DNA from: Muriicola sp. Z0-33
Lineage (GTDB): Bacteria; Bacteroidota; Bacteroidia; Flavobacteriales; Flavobacteriaceae
Reading direction: 5' to 3'
DNA: 64,000 nt
Assembly (NCBI RefSeq): GCF_026126425.1
Contig: NZ_JAFMPW010000004.1
Span: 236,197-300,196, forward strand
Of this stretch, positions 17,702 through 27,618 are shown piece after piece (within the stretch, counting starts at the first letter, position 1; the number at the start of each line of letters is the position of its first letter). A program made the translations under genes and the position numbers. The notes beneath the pieces are model-generated. The model was not told where the DNA came from and ran no database searches. It was given only the letters and a program-made list of their open reading frames with translations.

Positions 17702-20700
17702 TTAAGCTTCGTCTGTGTTTCTCACTTTTACATGATAGAACACATTTGGTTTGGTTCCTACACTTTCGAGTAGGTGGTACATTCTGTTACTTTCTGCAAG
17801 TTCTGAAACCTTGCTCTCAGAGTCATTTACATCTCCAAAAACAATGGCCCCGTTGCTACATGCATTGGAACAAGCTGTCTGGAACTCTCCATCTTTGATC
17901 ATACGTCCTTCCCTTTTAGCATCAAGAATGGTCTTCTGTGTCATCTGGATACACATAGAACATTTTTCCATCACACCTCGGGAACGAACATTAACGTCAG
18001 GATTAATGACCATTTTACCCAGGTCATTATTCATGTTATAATCAAATTCGTCGTTGTTGTTATATAGGAACCAGTTAAACCTTCTTACTTTATACGGACA
18101 GTTGTTAGCGCAATAACGCGTACCAACACATCTGTTATACGCCATATGGTTCTGACCCTGGCGACTATGAGAAGTAGCCGCTACCGGACAAACTGTTTCA
18201 CATGGAGCATGGTTGCAATGCTGACACATTACTGGCTGAAAGGCCACTTGCGGGTTTGCAGCAGGATCTTCCATTTCCTCGAATCCGGTTTTGGATTCAA
18301 AAGCTCCTGAGAATTCATCTTTCTTAGTATTATCCCCCTCAAAGGTGTCTTCCGAAGAATAGTACCTGTCTATTCTGAGCCAGTGCATATCTCTGGACAT
18401 TCTCACCTCGGCTTTCCCAACAACAGGAACGTTGTTTTCTGCATGACAGGCAATAACGCATGCACCACATCCGGTACAAGCATTAAGATCTATAGACATA
18501 TTAAAATGGTGTCCGATAGACCTGTCAAAACTATCCCAAAGATCTACCGTTGTGGCAGGAACTTCCTGATGGTTCAATGATACCTGAGGTACATGGTTCC
18601 ATTCTGAATGATCTTTTGTATTGAAAATCTCGAGCGTAGTCTCTTTAATAATATCTCCCCTGCCCATTAGGGTCTTATGAAGCTGTACACAAGCAAATTC
18701 ATGCATGCCGGCAGCTTTTTCTATCGTAGCAGATTGTACATTAGAGAATCCCTGGTACAATTTAAAGGCGTTAACCCCTACTCTCATCTCATCTTTCAGG
18801 CCTGCTTCCTTGCCATATCCAAACGAAAGCCCGATAGTACCTTCTGCCTGGCCTGGCTGAATAATAACAGGAACATTTTCAAGGCTTACACCATTAACAG
18901 TGATATTAGCATAGCTTCCATCCAAACCACCATTAGCAACATTTTCATTTTCAAAGCCAAGCGCCTGCGCATCCGCCTTGGAAACCGTCAGGTAGTTATC
19001 CCAGGAAACCCGTGAAATAGGATCCGGGAATTCTTGTAACCATGGGTTACTGGCTTGCTGACCATCTCCCATCCCTACCTTGGAATAAAGTGTCAACTCC
19101 ATTCCGTCAGAAGTAGCTGCAGCTAAATTCCGGATAGCATTTGCAATGGGTAGAACGGCAGTTTCAGCCGCATCCTCACTATCAACAGAGGTTTCCTTAT
19201 CCATGGCATCCTGAGCTGTATCAACAGGATCCGAAACATCACCCTCCATGGCAGAAAATACGCCATCATGCAATGCCTTGTCCCAATTTGTTCCTCCCAG
19301 GATAGATGTGGTCCAGGTTTCTTTTACATATTCGTAATAACTCTTGTCGTCACCCATCCAATTTAGCAGGCAACTCTGAAATTGTCTGGTATCAAACAAC
19401 TCCTTTATGGTAGGTTGAATAAGACTGTAATGCCCTTCTTGTAAATGGGCATCACCCCATGATTCTAAATAATGATTACTGGCCGCTGTATAATTAGCTA
19501 CGGCAGTGGTCTCATTCCAATTTGTTGAAAAAGCAATAGACAGATCCACTTGCTCTATTCCTTCCTGAAAATCTGCAGCATTGGGTAAGCTGTACATAGG
19601 ATTAACCCCATCCATAATAAGAGCTCCAATCTTACCCGCTTTCATATCAGTTACTAACTGACTTAGTCCTTTTACACTTCCCTGACGAACATATCTTGGA
19701 GAAGTTACGTCCATAGCCTTGCTAGAAAGCATCTCATTAATTGCCAGTGCAACTGCCTGGGCGTCATTATCTTCCAAACCAGTGACCACCAATGCGGCAC
19801 TTTTATTATTGGCAATTTCCTTTACAATATTATCTAAAGTTCTTTCAACTGCCTCTCCTAAGTCGCCTCCTACTGAAGTTCCATTGAGCTTACCGTATAA
19901 TTTAGCCAGCGCTAATTTTTGCTTGCTTGGTGCCAGTGGTACGCGCTTATCGGCATTTGCACCGGTAAGAGACATATTGGCCTCAAACTGGTAGTGTTTA
20001 GACATTTTGCCTTTATTTGGGACCCTTCCTTTAGAATACCCACTATCAAAACCTCCGCCTTGCCAGTCTGCAAGGAAGTCTGCACCAAAAGAGACGATGA
20101 CATCAGCCTTCTCAAAATCGTAATTTGGAAGTGCTCTTTTGCCATAGCTCGATTCAAATGCATTTAATGCTGCATCTTCTGAAATGGAATCATAAGTAAC
20201 ATGACTTACATTGCCAAATGCAGTGGTGAAATCGGCAATTAGTTTATCGGTAGACGGACTCGCATAAGTTTGTGTAAGCAATGCTATTTGTTTGCCCGAA
20301 TCTTTTAGTGATCCAAATTTGGCTTTGGCAGCCGCATCTAAATCAGACCAGTCTACAGGCTCTCCATTGAACAAAGGCCCCTGAATTCTGGTACTATCGT
20401 ATAATGATAGCACAGAAGCCTGCACTCTGGCATTTGCCCCGCCCGTTAACCTGGCATCTGTATTATTTTCAATTTTGATCGGCCGACCTTCTCTGGTCTT
20501 TACCAAAATATTGGCAAAGTCAAAACCATTGGCGATAGTAGTAGCGTAATAATTGGCTATCCCCGGAACAATGTCTACAGGTTTTACCACATAAGGGATA
20601 GATTTGCGAACAGGACCTTCACATGCTGCCAAAGAAGCAGCGGCTGTACTAAATCCTATATATTTCAGAAAATCCCTTCTATTAGTTGCGGTAGCTGTAA

Positions 20701-20833
20701 GTGTTTCCTTATCGCCTAAAAAATCATCTACCGGTATCTCTTCCGGAAATTCGTTCTGTCTTAGCGCCTCAACAATGGAATCGTTCGGACGTAATTCCGC
20801 TTCGCTCTTCCAGTATTTCTTGCTTGATGCCAT
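17702..20833 (-). CDS. actB: Alternative complex III iron-sulfur subunit ActB
   Basis: ActB combines a molybdopterin oxidoreductase-like domain (without an obvious cofactor site) with a C-terminal ferredoxin-like domain that carries iron-sulfur clusters. The 1043 residues contain a Tat-type motif RRDFLKYIGF and a possible lipobox (SLAAC) near residues 53-70. Four cysteine groups are visible: CTGCGACVIAC, CQHCNHAPCETVC, CVGTRYCANNCPYKVRRF and CSMCIQ followed by CSNAC. Electrons pass from these clusters to the ActA hemes. The gene follows actA by 24 bases. Length and domain order match other Bacteroidota. Confidence 0.96.
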   Translation of the reverse strand: MASSKKYWKSEAELRPNDSIVEALRQNEFPEEIPVDDFLGDKETLTATATNRRDFLKYIGFSTAAASLAACEGPVRKSIPYVVKPVDIVPGIANYYATTIANGFDFANILVKTREGRPIKIENNTDARLTGGANARVQASVLSLYDSTRIQGPLFNGEPVDWSDLDAAAKAKFGSLKDSGKQIALLTQTYASPSTDKLIADFTTAFGNVSHVTYDSISEDAALNAFESSYGKRALPNYDFEKADVIVSFGADFLADWQGGGFDSGYSKGRVPNKGKMSKHYQFEANMSLTGANADKRVPLAPSKQKLALAKLYGKLNGTSVGGDLGEAVERTLDNIVKEIANNKSAALVVTGLEDNDAQAVALAINEMLSSKAMDVTSPRYVRQGSVKGLSQLVTDMKAGKIGALIMDGVNPMYSLPNAADFQEGIEQVDLSIAFSTNWNETTAVANYTAASNHYLESWGDAHLQEGHYSLIQPTIKELFDTRQFQSCLLNWMGDDKSYYEYVKETWTTSILGGTNWDKALHDGVFSAMEGDVSDPVDTAQDAMDKETSVDSEDAAETAVLPIANAIRNLAAATSDGMELTLYSKVGMGDGQQASNPWLQEFPDPISRVSWDNYLTVSKADAQALGFENENVANGGLDGSYANITVNGVSLENVPVIIQPGQAEGTIGLSFGYGKEAGLKDEMRVGVNAFKLYQGFSNVQSATIEKAAGMHEFACVQLHKTLMGRGDIIKETTLEIFNTKDHSEWNHVPQVSLNHQEVPATTVDLWDSFDRSIGHHFNMSIDLNACTGCGACVIACHAENNVPVVGKAEVRMSRDMHWLRIDRYYSSEDTFEGDNTKKDEFSGAFESKTGFEEMEDPAANPQVAFQPVMCQHCNHAPCETVCPVAATSHSRQGQNHMAYNRCVGTRYCANNCPYKVRRFNWFLYNNNDEFDYNMNNDLGKMVINPDVNVRSRGVMEKCSMCIQMTQKTILDAKREGRMIKDGEFQTACSNACSNGAIVFGDVNDSESKVSELAESNRMYHLLESVGTKPNVFYHVKVRNTDEA

Positions 20834-20857
20834 ACGATCTATCTGTAATTATCTTTA

Positions 20858-22240
20858 TTAATAGTGACACTTACCACATTCCAAACCACCCATTTGTGCG
20901 GCTGTAAGTTTGTCTACTCCATATTTTTTAGAAAGCTCTTCGTGTATCTTATCATAATACGCATTGCCTTCTATCTTAACATTGGTTTCCTTGTGGCAAT
21001 TAACACACCAACCCATAGTTAAAGGTGAAAACTGACTGACAATTTCCATCTCTTCAATAGGACCGTGACAAGTTTGACATTCTATCCCTGCAACGCTTAC
21101 GTGCTGTGAGTGATTGAAGTATACAAAATCTGGTAAATTATGTACCCTGACCCATTCTACTGGTTGTGTTTCACCGGTATATCTTTGTTCCTCTTCATCC
21201 CAACCAACCGCTTTGTACAATTTTTTGATTTCACCGGTATAGAATTCATTGGTATACCCATTGGCAATATCTTCTGCACTTGGTCCTTCAGGATTTCCTT
21301 TGTACTCATAAATAGACTTATGGCAATTCATACATACATTTAAGGAAGGAATACCGGAATGCTTAGAGACTCTTGCGGAAGAATGACAGTACTTACATTC
21401 TATTTTATTGTCTCCTGCATGAATTTTATGCGAATAGTGTATAGGCTGAATTGGCTCGTATCCCTGGTCAATTCCCAGTTGCATCATCCAACCGTATGCA
21501 AAATATGCTCCTGCCAATAAAAGTAAAATTGAGGAAACAAGAACCAGAAATTGATTCTGAGCAAATGCTTTCCAAATCGGCATTCTTTTTTCAGCTTTGG
21601 CCCTTTCTAATTCAACTCCATTAGCCTCGGCTATTCTGCGAAGGGTATTGTTCACCAAAAACAACATCATCACCAACAGTCCAAAAACCAATGCCAGGGC
21701 TCCAAGTATAACTTCATTTGAAATCCCTGAAGATTGCCCACCTCCGGCTCCGTCTGTTGCAGTGGCTGCCGCAGCTACTGCTGCCGCAGGCGGTGGTGCC
21801 GCTGTATAAGCAAGAATATCATCAATATCCTGATCGGATAAAGTTGGAAAAGCCGTCATTGCGGCCTGATTGTATTCCGCATAAATTTTGTTGGCGTAAG
21901 CATCTCCTGCAGAGATCATTCCCGGACTGTTTTTAATCCAGGTGTATAACCACTCCTTGTCCAGACCCTCATCCTCCGCAAGGCGTGCCTCAACATTGGC
22001 GAGTGCAGGCCCGGTCATTTTCCTGTTAAGAGCATGACATGCAGCACAATTCTGATTAAATAGTTGTTTTCCTTTCGCCGCGTCTGCTCCAGTATCGGCA
22101 GCTGCAGATTCGGCTACATCCTGAACAGCATCAGGAGAAGCTTCTTCTTGTGCATAAAGTGAAGAGGAAAGGAGTAGTAGAACTACTATACTGAACCCAA
22201 AAAATTTAGAAATTTGATAGCGGTACGGAACCTTTTTCAT
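20858..22240 (-). CDS. actA: Alternative complex III multiheme cytochrome c subunit ActA
   Basis: ActA is the multiheme cytochrome that takes electrons from ActB. Six CxxCH sites are visible: an N-terminal class I-type CAACH (near residue 67 counting from the upstream TTG) and five more in the C-terminal half (CKYCH, CMNCH, CQTCH, CVNCH, CGKCH). The N-terminal cytochrome domain is followed by an Ala/Pro-rich linker and two membrane spans before the pentaheme part. A signal peptide ends at LYAQ. I start at the ATG at 22240, because the frame extension to 22246 begins with TTG and adds only two residues. It is the first gene of the operon. Confidence 0.94.
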   Translation of the reverse strand: MKKVPYRYQISKFFGFSIVVLLLLSSSLYAQEEASPDAVQDVAESAAADTGADAAKGKQLFNQNCAACHALNRKMTGPALANVEARLAEDEGLDKEWLYTWIKNSPGMISAGDAYANKIYAEYNQAAMTAFPTLSDQDIDDILAYTAAPPPAAAVAAAATATDGAGGGQSSGISNEVILGALALVFGLLVMMLFLVNNTLRRIAEANGVELERAKAEKRMPIWKAFAQNQFLVLVSSILLLLAGAYFAYGWMMQLGIDQGYEPIQPIHYSHKIHAGDNKIECKYCHSSARVSKHSGIPSLNVCMNCHKSIYEYKGNPEGPSAEDIANGYTNEFYTGEIKKLYKAVGWDEEEQRYTGETQPVEWVRVHNLPDFVYFNHSQHVSVAGIECQTCHGPIEEMEIVSQFSPLTMGWCVNCHKETNVKIEGNAYYDKIHEELSKKYGVDKLTAAQMGGLECGKCHY

Positions 22241-22325
22241 ATTCAAAATATTTCAATCGAAATCTTGGCACGATAATTCCTGTAAGCTAGATTATTTAGG
22301 TTGGTTATCGTCGCTCAAATTCACG

Positions 22326-22333
22326 CAAAAATA
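22326..22333 (-). promoter_or_regulatory. Candidate promoter for the act-cox operon
   Basis: The minus strand reads TATTTTTG, an exact match to the TAnnTTTG box, 85 bases upstream of the actA start. The expected -33 region has only an imperfect TTTC-type element. It would give a leader of about 80 bases. Confidence 0.45.
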
Positions 22334-22431
22334 CGACATAGACTTTATTTGCGAAATGTTAAGGGTTTGATAATTTATAATTTATATTTATTCTAAATAA
22401 AGCCGATTTATAATGTTTAATTTTAAAAAAT

Positions 22432-22439
22432 TACCTTTG
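22432..22439 (+). promoter_or_regulatory. Promoter box for the SPOR-domain gene
   Basis: TACCTTTG matches the Bacteroidota -7 consensus exactly and lies 18 bases before the ATG at 22458. It sits inside the longer open frame that starts at 22413, which is the main argument for the internal start codon. Confidence 0.6.
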
Positions 22440-22457
22440 CAAGCTAGTAACATCAAT

Positions 22458-22868
22458 ATGAAGCAAATAGGATTAAAAACAAGCATCACCTTACTACTAA
22501 CGCTAGTAGTCTCTATGGTCGGAAGTGCCCAGAACGGCAATGTTTCCATTGATCAGGACAAAAGAATAGCACAGTTATTGCAAATCTACAAAGCTGTAAA
22601 TTCCAGCGCCAATTACTATACTGTTCAAATAGGATTTGGCTCCTATGACGAGGCCGAGGAATTGAAAACAGAGGCTGATGTTGATTTCCCGGGTTGGGGA
22701 TCCAAAATAGTATTTGATTCTCCTACTTATCGAGTTCACGTTGGAAAATTCCGGACCAAACTAGAAGCTGAACGCAAATTTCTTGAAGTCAGAAAAAAAT
22801 ATCCTGCTTCACTGCTATTGAAGCCCGAAAAAACGCAATACTTTAAAAAGAAAGACTCCGGAGAATAA
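22458..22868 (+). CDS. Exported SPOR-domain protein
   Basis: After a signal peptide (MKQIGLKTSITLLL to VGSAQ) the protein has a single C-terminal SPOR domain with YYTVQIGFGSYDEAEEL and the matching second half YRVHVGKFRTKLEAERKF. SPOR domains bind glycan strands of peptidoglycan lacking stem peptides, often at the division site. The mature protein is only about 110 residues, so it is little more than the domain. I prefer the ATG at 22458 over 22413, since the promoter box lies between them and only the shorter form starts with a signal peptide. It is divergent from the respiratory operon. Confidence 0.85.
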   Translation: MKQIGLKTSITLLLTLVVSMVGSAQNGNVSIDQDKRIAQLLQIYKAVNSSANYYTVQIGFGSYDEAEELKTEADVDFPGWGSKIVFDSPTYRVHVGKFRTKLEAERKFLEVRKKYPASLLLKPEKTQYFKKKDSGE

Positions 22869-22880
22869 TCCGAAGTCTTA
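22852..22880. terminator. Bidirectional hairpin between the SPOR gene and infB
   Basis: AAGACTCCGGA pairs with TCCGAAGTCTT with one mismatch, around a loop that contains the SPOR gene stop codon. On the minus strand it is followed by TTCTTTTT, so it best serves as the terminator of the rimP-nusA-infB operon, and weakly for the plus strand. Confidence 0.7.
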
Positions 22881-22911
22881 TTATAGGTATCTTCAATTTT
22901 GTTATAGAAAA

Positions 22912-25611
22912 TTACAAGGTCTTTTTAACTGCTACTTCCTGGAAGGCTTCAACAATATCTCCTACCTTAATCTCATTGTAGTTTTTAATCTGCAAACCAC
23001 AGTCGTAGCCTTTAGCGACTTCTTTCACATCGTCTTTAAACCTTTTAAGTGATGAGAATTCTCCGGTATAGATAACCACTCCATCTCTTATGAGTCGTAT
23101 ATTGGAGTTTCTGAATATTTTCCCACTGGTTACCATACAACCTGCAATAGTTCCCACCTTGGAAATTTTAAAGGTTTCCCTAATTTCAGCTGTTCCGGTA
23201 ATTTCTTCCTTCATTTCCGGAGAAAGCATTCCTTCCATCGCATCTTTCAGATCATTTATGGCATCATAAATAATAGAGTACATTCTGATATCAATTTCTT
23301 CCTTATCAGCTATATCCCTTGCGTTACCCATTGGTCTGACATTAAAACCAATAACAATAGCATCAGAAGCCGAAGCCAATAGCACATCAGATTCGGTAAT
23401 GGCTCCTACCCCCTTATGAATAATATTTACCTGGATCTCATCTGTAGATAGTTTTTGGAAAGAATCTGTCAGGGCTTCAACAGAACCGTCAACATCTCCT
23501 TTAAGAATAATGTTCAATTCTTTAAAGTCGCCCAGGGCAATTCTTCTTCCAATTTCATCTAAAGTAATATGCCTTTGTGTTCTAACAGATTGTTCCCTTA
23601 ACAACTGGCTGCGTTTTGCAGCAATTTGTTTGGCCTCTTTCTCATCTTCCAGCACATTAAACTTATCACCTGCCTGAGGAGCACCGTCTAATCCAAGAAT
23701 GGATATCGGTGTGGAAGGGCCTGCTTTCTTCACAGATTTACCGCGCTCATCCTGCATGGCTTTGATCTTACCACTACACGTTCCTGCCAGCACATAGTCG
23801 CCTATTTCCAAGGTTCCTGCCTGAACAAGAATAGTAGAAACATATCCTCTACCTTTATCCAGGAAAGCCTCCACTACGGTTCCTGTTGCCAGTTTATCAG
23901 GGTTAGCCTGCAATTCTAAGAGTTCTGCCTCTAATAAAACTTTTTCAAGGAGTTCCTTTATCCCGTCCCCTGTTTTGGCAGAAATATCATGAGATTGTAT
24001 TTTTCCTCCCCAGTCTTCGACCAAAAGATTCATATTAGCCAAACCTTCTTTTATCTTTTCCGGATTAGCTGTTGGCCGGTCTATCTTATTTATAGCAAAA
24101 ACAAGAGGAACCCCTGCTGCCTGTGCATGACTGATAGCTTCCTTCGTCTGAGGCATAATATCATCATCTGCAGCAATCACAATAATAGCAATATCAGTCA
24201 CCTGGGCTCCACGTGCCCTCATCGCTGTAAATGCCTCGTGACCGGGAGTATCCAGGAAGGTGATTTTCTGACCATCTTCGAGTGTTACTCCATATGCACC
24301 TATGTGCTGTGTTATACCTCCACTTTCTCCTGCAATTACATTTTCCTCGCGGATATAATCCAGTAAGGAGGTTTTACCGTGGTCTACATGACCCATAACA
24401 GTTACGATAGGAGCTCTAGATTTAAGATCTTCAGGAGCATCAACTTCTTCCTCAATTGCATCCTCTATCTCAGCAGTTACGAATTCTACTTCATATCCAA
24501 ATTCTTCTGCGACTATGGAAAGTGTTTCGGCATCCAGTCTCTGGTTCATGGTAACCATAATCCCCAGTGACATACACGCAGAAATAATCTCGGTAGTTGC
24601 AACATCCATCATAGTTGCCACTTCTCCTGCAGTTACAAACTCGGTAACTTTCAGGATCTTACTTTCCAGTTCTAGTTGTTCCAGATCTTTTTCTGTCTGT
24701 TCCCTATGCTGATCCCTTTTCTCTCTACGGTATTTAGCACCTTTTCCTTTTTTGGATTTCCCCTGCAATTTTTCGAGGGTTTCCCTAACCTGCTTTTGTA
24801 CTTCTTCCTCTGTAGGCTCTACTTTTGGTGTAGATGTAAATCGCTGTCCTTTTTTAATTCCTCCACGACCTCTTCCATTACCCTGAGGTCCTTTATTACT
24901 AACAATTCTCTTCCTTCTTTTCTTCTTGTCAGCATCGTCAGCTTTCTTAACTGGTTCAGTTTTTTTCTTGGGCTTATTAAACTTGGTAAGATCAATTTTA
25001 TCGCCCATTATTTTTGGACCGGAAAGCTTTTTGTATTGTGTCTCAATAGACTTAGGAGCTTCTTTTACTTCTTCTTCCGCTGCTACTTCTTTCTTAGGCT
25101 CCTCTTTTGCCTTGACCACCTCTTTCTCCTCGACAGGTTTGGGGCTGGGAGTTTCAGTTTCAACAGCCTTAACCTCCGGCTTACTGATCTCTTTAGCTTC
25201 TTCCTTTACCTCGGCCTTCTTTGCTGCCGGTTTTTCCTCCTTCTTAGGATCCAGCTCTATCTTACCAACCTGTTTAGGGCCGCTAAGTTCTGCCTTTGCT
25301 TTAACAACTTCCCTGGAGGCTGCTCTTTTTTCTCTGGCCAGTCTTTTTTCTTCCTGTTCCTGTTCCAGTTGAATTCGTAAAGCTTCTTTTTCCTTACGCT
25401 TCTCTTCTCCGACTTCCTTGGATGCAACTTTCTTGCTCATGTCCGTCTGGAACTCATCCAAAAGAACCTGATATACTTCATCCGATATTTTAGTTGTAGG
25501 CCTGGCTACAATCTCGTGTCCTTGAGACGCAAGGTAGTCCACCGCCCTATCGAGTGAAATATTAAGTTCTCTTAAAACTTTATTAAGCCTTATTGTTGCA
25601 TTTTCTGCCAT
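22912..25611 (-). CDS. infB: Translation initiation factor IF-2
   Basis: IF-2 is the GTPase that brings initiator tRNA to the 30S subunit and promotes subunit joining. The 899 residues comprise an N-terminal IF2_N module (about 1-55), a long Lys/Glu/Pro-rich linker (60-310) with repeated KxLSGPK-like phrases, and the conserved C-terminal part. The G domain begins [13 protein letters not shown] (about 400-412) with DTPGHEAF and NKID following. It is the last gene of rimP-nusA-infB and ends at a hairpin. The gap to nusA is 42 bases. Confidence 0.98.
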   Translation of the reverse strand: MAENATIRLNKVLRELNISLDRAVDYLASQGHEIVARPTTKISDEVYQVLLDEFQTDMSKKVASKEVGEEKRKEKEALRIQLEQEQEEKRLAREKRAASREVVKAKAELSGPKQVGKIELDPKKEEKPAAKKAEVKEEAKEISKPEVKAVETETPSPKPVEEKEVVKAKEEPKKEVAAEEEVKEAPKSIETQYKKLSGPKIMGDKIDLTKFNKPKKKTEPVKKADDADKKKRRKRIVSNKGPQGNGRGRGGIKKGQRFTSTPKVEPTEEEVQKQVRETLEKLQGKSKKGKGAKYRREKRDQHREQTEKDLEQLELESKILKVTEFVTAGEVATMMDVATTEIISACMSLGIMVTMNQRLDAETLSIVAEEFGYEVEFVTAEIEDAIEEEVDAPEDLKSRAPIVTVMGHVDHGKTSLLDYIREENVIAGESGGITQHIGAYGVTLEDGQKITFLDTPGHEAFTAMRARGAQVTDIAIIVIAADDDIMPQTKEAISHAQAAGVPLVFAINKIDRPTANPEKIKEGLANMNLLVEDWGGKIQSHDISAKTGDGIKELLEKVLLEAELLELQANPDKLATGTVVEAFLDKGRGYVSTILVQAGTLEIGDYVLAGTCSGKIKAMQDERGKSVKKAGPSTPISILGLDGAPQAGDKFNVLEDEKEAKQIAAKRSQLLREQSVRTQRHITLDEIGRRIALGDFKELNIILKGDVDGSVEALTDSFQKLSTDEIQVNIIHKGVGAITESDVLLASASDAIVIGFNVRPMGNARDIADKEEIDIRMYSIIYDAINDLKDAMEGMLSPEMKEEITGTAEIRETFKISKVGTIAGCMVTSGKIFRNSNIRLIRDGVVIYTGEFSSLKRFKDDVKEVAKGYDCGLQIKNYNEIKVGDIVEAFQEVAVKKTL

Positions 25612-25653
25612 ACACTTATTCCTATTCCTAATATTTTGCTGCTAATATATAGC

Positions 25654-26886
25654 TTAATCTTCAAATTCTTCTTTAAGTATACGCACAACCTCCAAAATAG
25701 TTTCCTCTTCTAAATCTGTACGTTTTATAAGATCATTTACGTCCTGTTCCAAAACACTTCTTGCAGTATCCATACCGATTTTCTTAAGTTCATCGATAAT
25801 CCAGGCATCTATTTCATCAGAAAATTCTGTTAGCTCCACATCTTCTTCAACACCTTCACGGAATACATCAATCTCATAACCTGTCAATTGGCCAGCCAAC
25901 CTAATATTGTGACCACCTCTTCCAATTGCCTTGGAAACTTCCTCCGGCTTTAAATATACCTGAGCCGTCATTTTCTCATCGTTTAACTTGACCGATGAAA
26001 CCCTGGCCGGACTCAATGCTCTGGTAACCATTAATTGAGGGTTATTTGTCCAGTTGATCACATCTATATTCTCATTTCCAAGTTCTCTAACAATACCGTG
26101 AATACGCGAGCCTTTCATTCCCACACAGGCACCTACAGGATCTATTCTATCATCATAAGAATCTACTGCTACCTTAGCTTTCTCCCCGGGTATTCTCACG
26201 GCTTTCTTAATAGTAATCAGCCCATCAAAAACTTCCGGTATCTCCTGGAAAAATAGCTGCTCAAGGAAGATCGGAGAGGTTCTTGACATTATAATCATAG
26301 GCTTGTTGCCTTTCAACTCAACGCTTTCAATTATCCCTCTAACATTATCACCTTTCCTGAAGAAATCTGATGGTATTTGTTTGTCCTTAGGTAAGATGAT
26401 TTCATTGCCTTCGTCATCTAACAGGATAATAGCTTTATGCCTGATATGATGTACTTCTGAGGTGTAAATCTCCCCTTCCAGATCCTTAAATTGTTTGTAA
26501 ATGGTAGTATTATCGTGCTCGTGGATCTTGGAAATAAGGTTTTGACGCAGTGCCAGAATTGCCCGCCTTCCAAGATCTATTAATTTAACTTCTTCTGAAA
26601 CATCTTCACCAACCTCAAAATCGGGCTCTATTTTTCGCGCCTCTGATAGCGATATTTCCTCATTGGGATCCTCTACTTCTCCGTCTTCAACAACCACCCG
26701 ATTTCTCCAAATCTCCAAATCCCCTTTGTCTGGATTGATAATTATATCGAAGTTTTCATCCGAACCAAATTTTCTTTTGAGGGCACTTCTGAAAACCTCT
26801 TCCAAAATTGCCATAAGCGTAACCCTGTCTATGAACTTATCGTCTTTAAACTCTGAGAAAGATTCGATCAGCGCAATATTTTCCAT
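25654..26886 (-). CDS. nusA: Transcription termination/antitermination factor NusA
   Basis: NusA binds RNA polymerase and nascent RNA to control pausing, termination and antitermination. The 410 residues contain the N-terminal polymerase-binding domain (1-125), an S1 domain (about 130-205), and two KH domains marked by GACVGMKGSRIHGIV and AIGRGGHNIRLAGQL. The C-terminus has only a short acidic helical extension, as is usual outside the proteobacteria. It lies 12 bases after rimP and 42 before infB. Confidence 0.97.
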   Translation of the reverse strand: MENIALIESFSEFKDDKFIDRVTLMAILEEVFRSALKRKFGSDENFDIIINPDKGDLEIWRNRVVVEDGEVEDPNEEISLSEARKIEPDFEVGEDVSEEVKLIDLGRRAILALRQNLISKIHEHDNTTIYKQFKDLEGEIYTSEVHHIRHKAIILLDDEGNEIILPKDKQIPSDFFRKGDNVRGIIESVELKGNKPMIIMSRTSPIFLEQLFFQEIPEVFDGLITIKKAVRIPGEKAKVAVDSYDDRIDPVGACVGMKGSRIHGIVRELGNENIDVINWTNNPQLMVTRALSPARVSSVKLNDEKMTAQVYLKPEEVSKAIGRGGHNIRLAGQLTGYEIDVFREGVEEDVELTEFSDEIDAWIIDELKKIGMDTARSVLEQDVNDLIKRTDLEEETILEVVRILKEEFED

Positions 26887-26898
26887 TTTGATCTACAA

Positions 26899-27360
26899 TT
26901 AAAATTTTAATACAACTTTAGCTTCTTCAATTTCAGAAAAGGCAATTTGCTGCTTTTTCTGAACTGTAACTTTACCCTTTCCAACGGGTTTGGGTTCTCT
27001 TGCTTTCCATTCAAGTGTAATACTATCAGGTGAGACATCTGTAAGATTACCTTCCAGAGTAGCACCCGCCGTAACCACCTTCAACTTCCTGCCTATATTC
27101 TTTTTATACTGCCTTGGTAGCACTATGGCCGAGGTTGCTCCTGCAGAAGTAACTTCAAGAGAGAAATCTGTTTCCTCTCTATCAAGATTATGTTCAATTG
27201 CCCTGCTTACCTTAATACAATCTTTGAGGCTAACCCCTTTATCACCGTCTAAAACAACATATATTGTATTGGCAGGAGTGATTTCAAAATCAATCAAAAA
27301 AAGCGATTCATCCTCCTCCAAAGCCTTCTCCAATAGGGCCGCAACTTTTTCCTTAAACAT
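26899..27360 (-). CDS. rimP: Ribosome maturation factor RimP
   Basis: RimP binds the 30S subunit and helps its late assembly. The 153 residues show the two-domain fold: an N-terminal part with VVLDGDKGVSLKDCIKVSR and SLEVTSAG, and a C-terminal Sm-like barrel with GRKLKV and ITLEW. It is the first gene of rimP-nusA-infB, the classical order. The leader upstream holds a terminator-like hairpin. Confidence 0.95.
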   Translation of the reverse strand: MFKEKVAALLEKALEEDESLFLIDFEITPANTIYVVLDGDKGVSLKDCIKVSRAIEHNLDREETDFSLEVTSAGATSAIVLPRQYKKNIGRKLKVVTAGATLEGNLTDVSPDSITLEWKAREPKPVGKGKVTVQKKQQIAFSEIEEAKVVLKF

Positions 27361-27420
27361 AGAGATCTATTTACCTGCTCACGTACTGAAACCCATCATC
27401 AATGATAACTTATCGCTAAT

Positions 27421-27445
27421 AAAAGAGGGGACAAATTGTCCCCTC
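27421..27445 (-). promoter_or_regulatory. Terminator-like hairpin in the rimP-nusA-infB leader
   Basis: The 21-base segment 27425-27445 is a nearly perfect palindrome (arms GAGGGGACA and TGTCCCCTC, three-base centre). On the minus strand it is followed directly by TTTTATT, the look of an intrinsic terminator. It lies between the candidate promoter at 27475 and the rimP start at 27360. There is no minus-strand gene just upstream that would need a terminator here, so attenuation of the operon is a reasonable inference. Confidence 0.6.
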
Positions 27446-27474
27446 ATGAATACATTGATATCCTTTCAGTGGCG

Positions 27475-27482
27475 CAAATATA
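27475..27482 (-). promoter_or_regulatory. Candidate promoter for rimP-nusA-infB
   Basis: The minus strand reads TATATTTG, matching TAnnTTTG. A TTTTTGG element lies upstream but 25 bases away, somewhat far for a -33 box. It would give a leader of roughly 110 bases containing the hairpin at 27425-27445. Confidence 0.5.
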
Positions 27483-27618
27483 CAACTTTTTTTGATTATT
27501 TCTATACCAAAAAGCTGCTGCTCAAGTTTATTATTTACCCGGGTTTTGAATTTAATTATAGATTTAATGGTATTTTTAAATACCCCATTGGAAACTACAT
27601 AAAAACCATCCGATAGAT

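Noticed and set aside
22413..22457. Longer N-terminus for the SPOR protein
   Set aside because: The extra 15 residues would put the exact promoter box TACCTTTG inside the coding region and hide the signal peptide.
24676..25380. Long plus-strand open frame (234 codons) opposite infB
   Set aside because: It is the shadow of the Lys/Glu-rich linker of IF-2; its Phe/Leu/Ser-rich product is what that codon usage gives on the other strand.
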